A stretch of DNA of 64,000 nucleotides from the NCBI GenBank assembly GCA_037974665.1, contig CM075768.1, forward strand, positions 64,445,816-64,509,815, given 5' to 3'. A model generated the notes under the pieces. It searched no databases and was not told the origin of the DNA. It worked only from the letters and a program-made list of their open reading frames with translations. How positions within the stretch are numbered: the first letter of the stretch is position 1; each line of letters begins with the position of its first letter. Shown here piece by piece: positions 12,728 through 24,931 of the stretch. The stretch is from Ehretia macrophylla (lineage: Eukaryota > Streptophyta > Magnoliopsida > Boraginales > Ehretiaceae). The position numbers were made by a program, and so were the translations under genes.

Positions 12728-13287
12728 CCTTTTCAATTTTTTTTCCTCCGGTTAGGGTTGCCAAGATATTTTATCCACCACATTTCTATTATCGAATCCC
12801 ACGGCACCTTGGGCAAGACAACTTCGCTTCACGTGGAGGCTGGGCCCATAAACCGAGGGCGTAGGGCTTGTGACTAGGTCTCCGTCGCTCCGGTGCCCAT
12901 AACTTTTGATCCGTATGGAGTTACGCGGCACAAAACATACCGTTGGAAAGCACTCCAGGAGCTCTACGGTGGGGGCAGCAAACGAGCTTCGCTGCCCCTA
13001 TTTTTGGATCCCAAAATCGAACGTTTTCATCATTTTTGTGCCACTTTTCTTATTAAGCTCTATTTTTTTTCCCCAGATCGTACGTCGTGAGCTGTTAAAA
13101 GGATGACAACCTTACTCGCGGGACATTAGAGGGCCCTACAATGCGTCGATATCACGTCTTGCGAAGATGCTGCGTTGTTGAAGCGGATGGGTTGTTGTTA
13201 AGCCCATTGGGACTTCTGAATGGGCCATCTCTCTAGGCTGGGACAGTGAACCGTTAACACAAAAAGGAATTCTACCCCCAACATGAC

Positions 13288-13406
13288 GGGTGCGATCATA
13301 CCAGCACTAATGCACCAGATCCCATCAGAACACCGAAGTTAAGCATGCTTCGGCGAGAATAGTACTAGGATGGGTGACCCCCTAGGAAGTCCCCGTTTTC
13401 CACCGC
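13288..13406 (+). rRNA. 5S rRNA gene, copy 20
   Basis: G30A, T45A, G58A, G64C, G72A, G97A, T106C, G110T, G113C, C118G. The 3' strand of helix I is altered (TTTCCACCGC). The same set occurs in copy 30. Confidence 0.94.
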
Positions 13407-13966
13407 CCTTTTCAATTTTTTTTTCCTCCTGTTAGGGTTGCCAATATACTTTATCCACCACATTTCTATTATTGAATCCCACGGCACCTTGGGCAAGACA
13501 ACTTTGCTTCACGTGGATGCTGGGCCAGCAAACCGAGGGCGTAGGGCTTGTGACCAAGTCTCCGTCGCTCCGGTGCCTATAACTTTTGATCCGAAAGGAG
13601 TTACGCGGCACACAGCATACCGTTGGTACGTTCTCCGAGAGCTCTACGACAAGGGCAGCAAGAATGCTTGCTGTGCCCTTTTTGGAGCCCAAAATCGAAA
13701 ATTTTCATTAGTTTCGAGCCACTTTTCTTATTAAGCTATGTTTTTCCGTTCCCGGATAGTACGTCGTGCGCTATTAAAAGGATGACAACCTTACCTGCGG
13801 GTCATTAGAGGGCCCTACAATGCGTCGATATCACGTCCTGCGAGGATGCTGTGTTGTTGAAGCGGATGGGTTGTTGTTAAGCCCCTTGGGCCTTGTGAAT
13901 GGGCCATCTCTCTAGGCTGGGACTGTGAACCGTTGACACAAAAAGGAATTCTACCCCCAACATGAC

Positions 13967-14085
13967 CGGTGCGATCATACCAGCACTAATGCACCGGATC
14001 CCATCATAACTAAGAAGTTAAGCGTGCTTGGGCGAGAGTAGTACTAGGATGGGTGACCCCCTGGGAAGTCCTCGTGTTGCACCCC
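13967..14085 (+). rRNA. 5S rRNA gene, copy 21
   Basis: G1C, G41T, C46A, C47A; A box, intermediate element and C box are consensus. G1C would change the first transcribed base. Confidence 0.96.
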
Positions 14086-14643
14086 CCTTTTCAAATTTTT
14101 TTCCTCCGGTTAGGGTTGCCAAGATACTTTATCCACCACATTTCTATTATCGAATCCCATGGCACCTTGGGCAAGACAACTTCGCTTCACGTGGAGGCTG
14201 GGCCCGCAAACCGAGGGCGTAGGGCTTGTGACTAGGTCTCCGTCGCTCCGATGCACATAACTTTTGATCCATAAGGTGTAACGCGGCGCACAGCATACCA
14301 TTGGAAAGCTCTCCGAGAGCTCTACGACGGTTGTAGCGCGCTTGTTTGCTGTGCACTTTTTGGAGCCCAAAATCGAACGTTTTCATCAGTTTTGGTCAAC
14401 TTTTCTTATTAAGCTCTGTTTTTCCGTCCCGGATCGTACGTCGTGAGGTGTTAAATGGACGACAACCTTACTCGCGGGACATTAGAGGGCGCTACAATGC
14501 GTCGATATCACGTCTTGCGAGGATACTGGGTTGTTAAAGCGGATGGGTTATTGTTAAGCCCATTTGGCCTTCTGAATGGGCAATCTCTCTAGGCTGGGAC
14601 TGTGAACCGTTAACACATAAAGGAATTCTGCCATCAACATGAC

Positions 14644-14762
14644 GGGTGCGATCATACCAGCACTAATGCACCGGATCCCATCAGAACTCTGAAGTTTAGC
14701 GTGCTTGGGCGAGAGTAGTACTAGGATAGGTAACCCCCAGGGAAGTCCTCGTGTTGCACCAC
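14644..14762 (+). rRNA. 5S rRNA gene, copy 22
   Basis: C47T, A54T, G85A, G89A, T96A, C118A. Combines the front half of copy 16 with the C box of copy 11, suggesting exchange between relatives. CATAAAG upstream. Confidence 0.95.
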
Positions 14763-15320
14763 CCTTTTCAATTTTTTTTTCCAGTGGTTAGGGTTGCCAA
14801 GATACTTTATCCACCACATTTCTATTATCGAATCCCCCAGCACCTTGGGTAAGACAACTTCGCTTCATGTTGAGGCTGGACCCACAAATCGTGGGCGTGG
14901 GGCTTGTGACCAAGTCTATGTCATTCCAGAGCCCATAACTTTTGATTCCTAAGGAGTTACGCGGTGCACAGCATACCGTTGGAAACTCTCTGAGAGCTCT
15001 ATGACGGGCGTTGCCAGCTTGCTAGTTGTGCACTTTTTGGAGCCCAAAATCGAACGTTTTCATCAGTTTCGGGCCACTTTTCTTATTAAGCTCCGTTTTT
15101 TCGTCCCGGATCGTACGTCGTGAGCTGGTAAAAGGACGACAACCTTACTCGCGGGACATTAGAGGGCCCTACAACGCGTCGATATCACGTCTTGCGAGGA
15201 TGCTGCGTTGTTGAAGCAGATGGGTTGTTGTTAAACCTTTTGGGCCTTCTGAATGGGCCATCTCTCTAGGCTGGGACTGTGAACCGTTAACACAAAAAGG
15301 AATTCTACCCCCACCATGAC

Positions 15321-15438
15321 GGGTGCGATCATACCAGCACTAATGAACTGGATCCCATCAGAACTCTGAAGTTAAGCGTGCTAGGCGAGAGTAGTACTAG
15401 GATGGGTGATCCCCTGGGATGTCCTCCTGTTGCACCCC
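15321..15438 (+). rRNA. 5S rRNA gene, copy 23 (1-nt deletion)
   Basis: 118 nt: one G lost at 64-66; C26A, C29T, C47T, T63A, C91T, A101T, G108C. Relative of copy 12. Confidence 0.93.
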
Positions 15439-15996
15439 CATTTTCAATTTTTTTTCCTTTGGTTAGGGTTGCCAAGAAACTTTATCCACCACATTTCTAT
15501 TATCGAATCCCACGGCACCTTGGGCAAGACAACTTCGCTTCACGTGAAGGCTGGGCCCGCAAACCGAGGGCGTAGGGCTTGTGACCAAGTCTCTGTCGCT
15601 TCGGGGCCTATAACTTTTGATCCGTAAGGAGTTACGCGGCGCATAGCATACCGTTGGAAAGCTCTCTTAGAGCTCTACGATGGGAGCAGCCAGCTTGCTC
15701 ACTTTGCCCTTTTTGGAGCCCAAAATCGAATGTTTTTATCAGTTTCACGCCACTTTTCTTATTAAGCTCGGTTTTTCCGTCCCGGATCGTACGTCGTGAG
15801 CTATTAAAAGGACGACAACCTTACTCGCGGGACATTAGAGGACCCTACAACGCGTCGATATCACATCTTGTGAGGATACTGCGTTGTTAAAGCGGATGGG
15901 TTGTTATTAAGCCCATTGGGCCTTCTGAATGGGCCATCTCTCTAGGCTGGGACTGTGAACCTTTAACACAAAAAGGAATTCTACCCCCAACATGAC

Positions 15997-16115
15997 GGGT
16001 GCGATCATACCAGCACTAATGCACCGGATCCCATCAGAACTCCGAAGTTAACCGTGCATGGGCGAGAGTAGTACTATGATGGGTGACCCCCTGTGAAGTC
16101 TTCATGTTGCACCCT
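15997..16115 (+). rRNA. 5S rRNA gene, copy 24
   Basis: G56C, T62A, G81T, G98T, C105T, G108A, C119T. Member of the copy 5/13/24 lineage with a mutated A box and C box. Confidence 0.94.
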
Positions 16116-16671
16116 CCTTTTAATTTTTTTTCCTTCGGTTAGGGTTGCCAAGATACTTTATCCACCACATTCCTATTATCGAATCCCACGGCACCTTGGG
16201 CAAGACAACTTCGCTTCACGTGGAGGCTGGGTCCGCAAACCGAGGGCGTAGGGCTTGTGACCACGTCTCTGTCGCTCCGGTGCCCATAACTTTTGATCCG
16301 TAAGAAGTTACGCAGCGCACAACATACCGTTGGAAAGCTCTCTCAGAGCTCTACGACGAGGGCTGCTAACTTGCTCGCTGTGCCCTTTATTTTGCGCAAA
16401 ATCAAAAGTTTTCATCAGTTTCGGGTGACTTTTCTTATTAAGCTCTGTTTTTCCTTCCCGGATCGTACGTCGTGAGCTGTTAAAAGGACGACAACCATAC
16501 TCGCGGGACATTAGAGGGCCCTACAATGCATCGATATCACCTCTTGCGAGGATGCTGCGTTGTTGAAGCGGATGGGTTGTTGTTAAGCCCATTGGGCCTT
16601 CTGAATGGCCATCTCTCCAGGCTGGGACTGTGAACCGTTAACACAAAAACGAATTCTACCCCCAACATGAC

Positions 16672-16790
16672 GGGTGCGATCATAACAGCACTAATGCACC
16701 GGATCCCATCAGAACTCCAAAGTTAAGCGTGCTTGGGCGAGAGTAGTACTAGGATAGGTGACCCCCTGGGAAGTCCTCGTGTTGCACCCC
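16672..16790 (+). rRNA. 5S rRNA gene, copy 25
   Basis: C14A, G48A, G85A. Counterpart of copy 6 in the 12.84-kb-offset duplication but closer to consensus. Confidence 0.96.
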
Positions 16791-17347
16791 TCGTTTCAAT
16801 TTTTTTCCTCCGGTTATGGTTGCCAAGATACTTTATCCACCACATTTCTATTATCGAATCCCACGGCACCTTGGGCAAGACAACTTCGCTTCACGTGGAG
16901 GCTGGCCCTGCAAACCGAGGGCGTAGGGCTTGTGACCAAGTCTCTGTCGCTCCGGTGCCCACAACTTTTGATCCGAAAGGAGTTACGCGGAACACAGCAT
17001 ACCGTTGGAAAGCTCTCTGAGAGCTCTACGATGGGGGCAGCTAGCTTGCTCGTTTTGCCCTATTTGGTGCCCAAAATCGAACGTTTTCATCAGTTTCAGG
17101 CCACTTTTCTTATTAAGCTCTGTTTTTCCGTCCCGGATTGTACGTCGTGAGCTGTTAAAAGGATGACAATTTTACTAGCGGGACATTAGAGGGCCCTACA
17201 ATGCGTCGATATCACGTCTTGCGAGGATGCGGCGTTGTTGAAGCGGATGGGTTGTTGTTAAGCCCATTGGGCCTTCTGAATGGGCCATCTCTCTAGGCTG
17301 GGACTGTGAACCGTTAACACAAAGAGGAATTCTACCCCCAAAATGAC

Positions 17348-17466
17348 GGGTGCGATCATACCAGAACTAATGCTCCGAATCCCATCAGAACTCCGAAGTT
17401 AAACGTGCTTGGGCGAGAGTAGTACTAGGATGGGTGACCCCCTGGGAAGTCCTCGTGTTGCACACC
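17348..17466 (+). rRNA. 5S rRNA gene, copy 26
   Basis: C18A, A27T, G31A, G56A, C117A, exactly as in copy 7. Confidence 0.96.
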
Positions 17467-18024
17467 CCTTTTCAATTTTTTTTCCTCCGGTTAGGGTTGC
17501 CAAGATACTTTATCCACCACATTTCAATTATCGAATCCCACAGCACCTAGGGCAAGACAACTTCACTTCACGTGGAGGCTGGGCCCGCAAACCGAGGGTG
17601 TTGGGCTTGTGACCAAGTCTCTCACGCTCCGGTGCCCATAACTTTTGACCTGTAAGGAGTTACGCGGCACACAGCATACCGTCGGAAAGCTCTTTGAGAG
17701 CTCTACGACGGGGGCACCAAACTTGCTCGCTGTACCCTTTTTGGAGCCCAAAATCGAACGTTTTCATCAGTTTCAGGCCACTTTTCTTATTAAGCTCTAT
17801 TTTTCCGTCCCGGATCGTACGTTGTGAGCTGCTAAAAGGACGACAATTTTACTCGCGGGACATTAGAGGGCCCTACAATGCATCGATATCACGTCTTGCG
17901 AGGATGCTGCGTTGTTGAAACAGATGGGTTGTTGTTAAGCCCATTGGGCCTTCTAAATGGGCCATCTCTCCAGGCTGGGACTGTGAACCGTTAACACAAA
18001 AAGCAATTCTACCCCCAACATGAC

Positions 18025-18143
18025 GGGTGCGATCATTACTGCACTAATGAACCGGATCCCACCAGAACTCCGAAGTTAAACGTGCTTGGGCGAGAGTAGT
18101 ACTAGGATATGTGCCCCTCTGGGAAGTTCTCGTGTTGCACTCC
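18025..18143 (+). rRNA. 5S rRNA gene, copy 27
   Basis: A13T, C14A, A16T, C26A, T38C, G56A, G85A, G86T, A90C, C94T, C104T, C117T. Twelve changes, four of them in the C box. Probably a pseudogene; counterpart of copy 8. Confidence 0.93.
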
Positions 18144-18701
18144 TCTTTTCAATTTTTTTTCCTCCGGTTAGGGTTGCCAAGATACTTTATCCACCATATT
18201 TCTATTATCGAATCCCACAGCACATTGGGCAAGACAACTTCGCTTCACGTGAAGGCTGGGCCTGCAAACCGAGGACGTAGGGTTTGTGACCAGGTCTCCA
18301 TCGCTCCGGTGCCCATAACTTTTGATCTGTAAGGAGTTACGCGGCGCACAGCATACCGTTGGAAAGCTTTTTGAGAGCTCTACGACCGAGGCAGCTAACT
18401 TGCTCGCTATGCCCTTTTTGGAGCCCAAAATTGAACGTTTTCATCAGTTTCAGGCCACTTTTCCCATTAAGTTAGGTTTTTCCGTCCCGGCTCGTACGTC
18501 GTGAGCTGTTAAAAGGACGACAATTTTACTTGCGGGTCATTAGAGGGCCCTACAGTGTGCCGATATCACGTCTTGCGAGGTTGCTGCGTTGTTGAAGCGG
18601 ATGGGTTGTTGTTAAGCCCATTGGGCCTTCTGAATAGGCCATCTCTCTAGGCTTGGTCTGTGAACCGTTAACACAAAAAGGAATTCTCCCCCCAACATGA
18701 C

Positions 18702-18820
18702 GGGTGCGATCATACCAGCACTAATGCACCGGATCCCATCAGAACACCGAAGTTAAGTGTGCTTCGGCAAGAGTAGTACAAGGATGGGTGACCCCTTGGG
18801 AAGTCCTCGTGTTGCACCCC
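18702..18820 (+). rRNA. 5S rRNA gene, copy 28
   Basis: T45A, C57T, G64C, G68A, T79A, C95T. Counterpart of copy 18. Confidence 0.95.
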
Positions 18821-19378
18821 CCTTTTCAATTTTTTTTCCTCCTGTTAAAGTTGCCAATATACTTTATCCACCACATTTCGATTATCGAATCCCACGGCAC
18901 CTTGGGCAAGACAACTTCGCTTCACGTGAAGGCTGGGCCAGCAAACCGAGGGTGTAGGGCTTGTGATCAAGTCTCCGTCGCTCCGGTGCCCCTAACTTTT
19001 GATCCGTAAGGAGTTATGCGGCACACAGCATACAGTTGGAAAGCTCTCCGAGAGCTCTACGACAGGGGCAGCAAGCTTGCCTGCTGCGCCCTTTTTGGAG
19101 CCCAAAATCGAATGTTTTCATTAGTTTCGGACCACTTTTCTTATTAAGCTCTGTTTTTCCGTCCCGGATCATACATCGTGAACTATTAAAAGGACAACAA
19201 CCTTACTCGCGACACATTCGCGGGCTCTACATTGCGTCGATATCACGTCTTTCGAGGATGCTGCAATGTTGAAGGGGATGGGTTGTTGTTACCCCCATTG
19301 GGCCTTCTGAATGGGCCATCTCTCTAGGCTGGGACTGTGAACCTTTAACACAAAAAGGAATTCTACCCCCAACATGAA

Positions 19379-19497
19379 GGGTGCGATCAGACCAGCACTA
19401 ATGCACCAGATCCCATCAGAACAACGAATTTAAGCGTGCTTGGGTTAGAGTAGTACAAGGATGGGTGACCACCTGGGAAGTCCTCGTGTTGCATCCA
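19379..19497 (+). rRNA. 5S rRNA gene, copy 29
   Basis: T12G, G30A, T45A, C46A, G51T, C67T, G68T, T79A, C93A, C116T, C119A. Counterpart of copy 19; -1 base is A. Probably weak or silent. Confidence 0.93.
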
Positions 19498-20054
19498 CTT
19501 TTCAATTTTTTTTCCTCCGGTTAGGGTTGCCAAGCTACTTTATCCACCACATTTTTATTATCGAATCCCACGGCACCTTGGGCAAGAGAACTTCGCTTCA
19601 CGTGGAGGCTGGGCCCGTAAACCGAGGGCGTAGGGCTTGTGACTAGGTCTCCGTCGCTCCGGTGCCCATAACTTTTGATCCGTAAGGAGTTACGCGGCGC
19701 ACAGCATACCGTTGGAAAGCTCTCCGGGAGTTCTACGGCGGGGGCAGCAAACTTGCTTGCTATGCCCCTTTTGGAGCCCAAAATCAAACGTTTTCATCAG
19801 TTTTGGGCCACTTTTCTTATTAAGCTCTATTTTTTTGCCCCAGATCGTACGTCGTGAGCTGTTAAAAGGACGACAACCTTACTCGTGGGACATGAGAGGG
19901 CCCTACAATGCGTCGATATCACGTCTTGCGAGGATGCTGCATTGTTGGAGGGGATGGGTTGTTGTTAAGCCCATTGGGCCTTCAGAATGGGTGATCTCTT
20001 TAGGCTGCGACAGTGAACCGTTAACACAAAAAGGAATTCTACCCCCAACATGAT

Positions 20055-20173
20055 GGGTGCGATCATACCAGCACTAAAGCACCAGATCCCATCTGAACAC
20101 CGAAGTTAAGCATGCTTCGGCGAGAATAGTACTAGGATGGGTGACCCCCTAGGAAGTCCCCGTTTTCCACCGC
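20055..20173 (+). rRNA. 5S rRNA gene, copy 30
   Basis: T24A, G30A, A40T, T45A, G58A, G64C, G72A, G97A, T106C, G110T, G113C, C118G. Counterpart of copy 20 with the same broken helix I end. Confidence 0.93.
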
Positions 20174-20732
20174 CCTTTTCAATTTTTTTTTCCTCCTGTT
20201 AGGGTTGCCAATATACTTTACCCACCACATTTCTATTATTGAATCCCACGGCACCTTGGGCAAGACAACTTTGCTTCACGTGGATGCTGGGCCAGCAAAC
20301 TGAGGGCGTAGGGCTTGTGACCAAGTCTCCATCGCTCCGGTGCCTATAACTTTTGATCCGAAAGGAGTTACGCGGCACACAGCATACCGTTGGTACGTTC
20401 TCCGAGAGCTCTACGACAAGGGCAGCAAGAATGCTTGCTGTGCCCTTTTTGGAGCCCAAAATCGAAAGTTTTCATTAGTTTCGAGCCACTTTTCTTATTA
20501 AGCTCTATTTTTTCATCCCAGATCGTACGTCGTGAACTGTTAAAAGGACAACAACCTTACTCGCGACACATTCGAGGGCTCTACATTGTGTCGATATCAC
20601 GTCTTTCGTGGATGCTACATTGTTGAAGTGGATGGGTTGTTGTTAAGCCCATTGGGCCTTCTGAATGGGCCATCTCTCTAGGATGGGATTGTGAACCGTT
20701 AACACAAAAAGGAATTCTACCCCCACCATGAC

Positions 20733-20850
20733 GGGTGCGATCATACCAGCACTAATGAACCGGATCCCATCAGAACTCCGAAGTTAAGCGTGCTTGGGCG
20801 ATAGTAGTACTAGGATGGGTGACCCCGTGGGATGCCTCGTGTTGCACCCT
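20733..20850 (+). rRNA. 5S rRNA gene, copy 31 (1-nt deletion)
   Basis: 118 nt. C26A, G70T, C95G, A101T, one base lost at 102-103, C119T. The following T-run is interrupted (TTTTTTATCC). Confidence 0.93.
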
Positions 20851-21408
20851 GCTTTTCAATTTTTTATCCTCTGGTTAGGGTTACCAAGATTCTTTATCCA
20901 CCACATTTCTTTTATTGAATCCCATGGCACCTTGGGCAAGACAACTTTGCTTCATGTGGAGGCTGGGCCAGCAAACCGAGGGCGTAAGGCTTGTGACCAA
21001 GTCTCCGTCGCTCCGGTGCCCATAACTTTTGATTCGTAAGGAGTTACGTGGCACACAGCATACCTTTGGAAAGCTCTTCGAGAGCTCCACGACAGGGGCA
21101 GCAAGCTTGCTTGCTGTGCCCTTTTTGGAGCCCAAAATTGAATCTTTTCATTAGTTTAGGTCCACTTTTCTTATTAACCTCTGTTTTTCTGTCCCGGATC
21201 GTACGTTGTGAATTTTTAAAAGGACAAGAACCTTACTCGCGACGCATTCAAGGGCTCTACATTGCATCGATATCACGTCTTTCGAGGATGCTGCGTTGTT
21301 GAAGCGGATGGGTTGTTGTTAAGCCTATTGGGCCTTCTGAATGGGCCACCTCTCTATGTTGGGACTGTGAACCGTTAACAGAAAAAGGAATTCTACCCCC
21401 ACCATGAC

Positions 21409-21527
21409 GGGTGCGATCATACCAGGAATAATGAACCGGATCCCATCAGAACTCCGAAGTTAAGCGTGCTTGGGTGAGAGTAGTACTAGGATGGGTGACC
21501 CCCTAGGAAGTCCTCGTGTTGCACCCC
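21409..21527 (+). rRNA. 5S rRNA gene, copy 32
   Basis: C18G, C20A, C26A, C67T, G97A. Confidence 0.96.
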
Positions 21528-22084
21528 TCTTTTGAATTTTTTTTCCTCCGGTTAGGGTTGCGAAGATACTTTATCCACCACATTTCTATTATCGAATCCC
21601 ACAGCACCTTGGGCAAGATAACTTCGTTTCACGTGGAGGTTGGGCCCACAAACTGAGGGCGTGGGGCCAGTGACCAAGTCTCTGTCGCTCTGGTGCCATA
21701 ACTTTTGATATGTAAAGGGTTATGCGGTGCACAGTATATCCTTGGGAAGCTCTCCGAGAGCTCTACGATGGGCACAACCAGCTTGCTCGCTGTGCCCTTT
21801 TTGGAGCCCAAAATCGAACGTTTTCATCAGTTTCGGGCCACTTTTCTCATTAAGCTCTGTTTTTCCATACCGGATCGTACTTCATCAGCTGTTAAAAGGA
21901 CGAAAACCTTCCTCGCGTGACTTTAGAGGGCCCTACATTGCGTTGATATCACGTCTTCCGAGGATGCTGCGTTGTTGACGCGGATGGGTTGTTGTTAAGC
22001 CAATTGGGCCTTCTAAATGGGCCATCTCTCTAGGATGGGACTGTGAACCATTAACACAAAAAGGAATTCTACCCCTAACATGAC

Positions 22085-22203
22085 GGGTGTGATCATACCA
22101 ACACTAATGCACCGAATCCCATCAGAACACCGAAGTTAAGCGTGCTTGGGCGAGAATAGTACTAGGATGGGTGACCACCTAGGAAGTCCTCATGTTGCAC
22201 CCC
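22085..22203 (+). rRNA. 5S rRNA gene, copy 33
   Basis: C6T, G17A, G31A, T45A, G72A, C93A, G97A, G108A. Confidence 0.95.
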
Positions 22204-22763
22204 CCTTTTCAATTTTTTTTTTCCTCCGGTTATGGTTGCCAAGCTACTTTATCCACCACATTTCTATTATCGAATCCCATGGCACCTTGGGCAATACAAC
22301 TTCGCTTCACATGGAGGCTGGGCTAGCAAACCGAGGGCGTAGGGCTTGTGACCAGGTCTCCGTCGCTCCGATGCCCATAACTTTTGATCCGTAAGGAGTT
22401 ACACGGCGCACAGCATACCGTTGGAAAGCTCTTCGAGAGCTCTACGACGGGGGTAGCAAGCTTGCTCGCTGTGCCCCTTTTGGAGGCCACAATCGAATGT
22501 TTTCATCAGTTTCGGGCCACTTTTCTTATTATGCTCTATTTTTTCGCCCCGGATCGTACGTCGTGAGCTGTTAGAAGGATGACAACCTTACTCGCGGGAC
22601 ATTAGAGGGCCCTACAATGTGTCGATATCACGTCTTGCCAGGATGCTTCGTTGTTGAAGCGGATGGGTTGTTGTTAAGCCCATTGGGCCTTCTGAAAGGG
22701 CCATCTCTCTAGGCTAGGACTGTGAACCGTTAACACAAAAAGGAATTCTACCCCCAACATGAC

Positions 22764-22882
22764 GGGTGCGATCATACCAGCACTAATGTACCGAATATGA
22801 TCTGAACACAGAAGTTAAACGTGCTTCGGCGAGAGTAGTACTAGGATGGGTGACCCCTAGGGAAGTCCTAGTGTTGCACCCT
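22764..22882 (+). rRNA. 5S rRNA gene, copy 34 (degenerate)
   Basis: C26T, G31A, C34A, C35T, C36G, A40T, T45A, C47A, G56A, G64C, C95T, T96A, C107A, C119T. The usually invariant GATCCCATC stretch is scrambled. Probably a pseudogene. Confidence 0.92.
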
Positions 22883-23440
22883 CCTTTTGAATTTTTTTTC
22901 CTCCGTTTAGGGTTGCCAAGATACTTTATTCACCACATTTCTATTATCGAATCCCATGGCACCTTGGGCAAGATAACTTCGCTTCACGTAGAGGCTGGAC
23001 CCGCAAACCAAGGGCATAGGGCTTGTGACCCAGTCTCCGTCACTCTGGTGCCCATAACTTTTAATCTGTAAGGAGTTACGCGGCGCACAGAATACCGTTG
23101 GAAAGCTCTCCGAGAGCTCTACGACAGGGGCAGCAAGCATGCTTGCCTTGCCCTTTTTGGAGCCCAAAATCGAACGTTTTCATTAGTTTCGGCCCACTTT
23201 TCTTATTAGAATCTGTTTTTTCGTCCCAAAATCGTACGTCGTGAACTGTTAAATGGACAAAAACCTTACTCGCGACACATTCGAGGGCACTACATTGCGT
23301 CGATATCACGTCTTTCGAGGATGCTGCATTGTTGAAGCGGATGGGTTGTTGTTAAGCCCATTGGGCCTTCTTAATGGGCCATCTCTCTAGGCTGGGACTA
23401 TGAACCTTTAACACAAAAAAGAATTCTACCCCAACATGAC

Positions 23441-23559
23441 GGGTGCGATCATACCAGCACTAATGCAACGGATCCAATAAGAACTCCGAAGTTAAGCGTG
23501 CTTGGGCGAGAGTAGTACTAGGATGGGTGACCCCCTGGGAAGTCCTCGTGTTGCACCCC
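23441..23559 (+). rRNA. 5S rRNA gene, copy 35
   Basis: C28A, C36A, C39A only; all internal promoter elements are consensus. Confidence 0.97.
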
Positions 23560-24118
23560 TCTTTTCAATTTTTTTTTCCTCCGGCTAGGGATGGCAAGAT
23601 ACCTTATCCAGCACATTCCTATTATCGAATCCCACGGCACCTTGGGCAAGACAACTTCGCTTCACGTGGAGGCTGGGCCCGCACACCGGAGGCATAGGGC
23701 TTGTGACCACGTCTCCGTCGATCCGGTGCGTATAACTTTTGACCCATAAAGAGTTACGCGGCGCACAGCATACCGTTGGAAAGCTCTCTAAGTGCTCTAC
23801 GACGTGGGCAGCTAGCTTGCTCGCTCTGCCCTTTTTGGAGCCCAAAATCGAACGTTTTCATCAGTTTCGGGCTACTTTTCTTATTAAGCTCTGTTTTTCT
23901 GTCCCGGATCGTACGTCGTGAGCTGTTAAAAGGATGACAACATTACTCGCGGGACATTAGAGGGCCCTACAATGCGTCGATATCACGTCTTGCGAGGATG
24001 CTGCATTGTTGATGCGGATGGGTTGTTGTTAAGCCCTTTGGGCCTTCTGAATGGGCCATCTCACTACGCTGGGACTGTGAACCGTTAACACAAAAAGGAA
24101 TTCTACCCCCAACATGAC

Positions 24119-24237
24119 GGGTGCGATCAGACCAGCACTAATGCACTGGATCCCATCAGAACACCGAAGTTAAGCATGCTGGGGCGAGAGTAGTACTAGG
24201 ATGGGTGACCACCTGGGAAGTCCTCGTGTTGCACCCC
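24119..24237 (+). rRNA. 5S rRNA gene, copy 36
   Basis: T12G, C29T, T45A, G58A, T63G, C93A. The A box has two changes. Confidence 0.95.
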
Positions 24238-24763
24238 CCTTTTCAATTTTTTTTCTTCTAGTTAGGTTTGCCAAGCTAATTTATCCACCATATTTCTATT
24301 ATCGAATCCCATGGCACCTTGGGCAAGACAACTTCGCTTCACGTGGAGGTTGGGCCCGCAAACCGAGGGCGTAGGGCTTGTGACCAGGTCTCCGTCACTC
24401 CGGTGCCCATAACTTTTGATCCGTAAGGAGTGACGCGGTGCACAGCATACCGTTGGGAAGCTCTCCGAGAGCTCTACGACAGGGGCAACAAGCTTCCTTG
24501 TTGTGCCCTTTTTTGAGCCCAAAATCGAACGTTTTCATTAGTTTCGGGCCACTTTTCTTATCAAGCTTTGTTTTACTGTCCCGGATCGTAAGTCGTGAAC
24601 TGTTAAAAGGACAACAACCTTACTCGCGACACATTCGAGGGCTCTACATTGCGTCGATATCACGTCTTTCGAGGATGCTGCATGGTTAAAGCAGATGGGT
24701 TGTTGTTAAGCCCATTGGGTCTTCTGAATGGGCCATCTCTCTAGGCTGGGACTGTGAACCTTT

Positions 24764-24795
24764 AACAGAAAAAGGAATTCTACCCCCAACATGAC
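24764..24795 (+). promoter_or_regulatory. 5' flank of 5S copy 37 (representative upstream element)
   Basis: In plant 5S genes a TATA-like element near -28, GC near -12 and C at -1 help set the start. Here C is at -1, but -12 is CC, and the -28 region of the major type reads CAAAAAG (CAGAAAAAG in this copy) instead of TATATAA. A 13-unit minority has CATAAAG at the same place. Functional effect is inferred, not shown. Confidence 0.5.
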
Positions 24796-24914
24796 GGGTG
24801 CGATCATACCAGCACTAATGCACCGGATCCCATCAGAACTCCGAAGTTAAGCGTGCTTGGGCGAGAGTAGTACTAGGATGGGTGACCCCCTGGGAAGTCC
24901 TCGTGTTGCACCCC
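24796..24914 (+). rRNA. 5S rRNA gene, copy 37 (exact consensus)
   Basis: The only copy in the window that equals the consensus at all 119 positions. GGGTGC at 1-6 pairs with GCACCC at 113-118. The A box (gene 50-64), intermediate element (67-72, CGAGAG) and C box (80-97) are intact, and a strong T-run follows. Best single candidate for a functional 5S gene; it serves as the numbering reference for all other copies. Confidence 0.98.
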
Positions 24915-24931
24915 TCTTTTCAATTTTTTTT
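24915..24931 (+). terminator. RNA polymerase III terminator (representative)
   Basis: Immediately after the gene comes TC, TTTT, CAA and then eight T. Runs of four or more T on the non-template strand end RNA polymerase III transcription. The TTTTCAATTTTTTTT arrangement follows nearly every copy. The second run varies, for example seven T after copies 21, 69 and 71, and ATTTTATTACC after copy 76. Confidence 0.9.
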
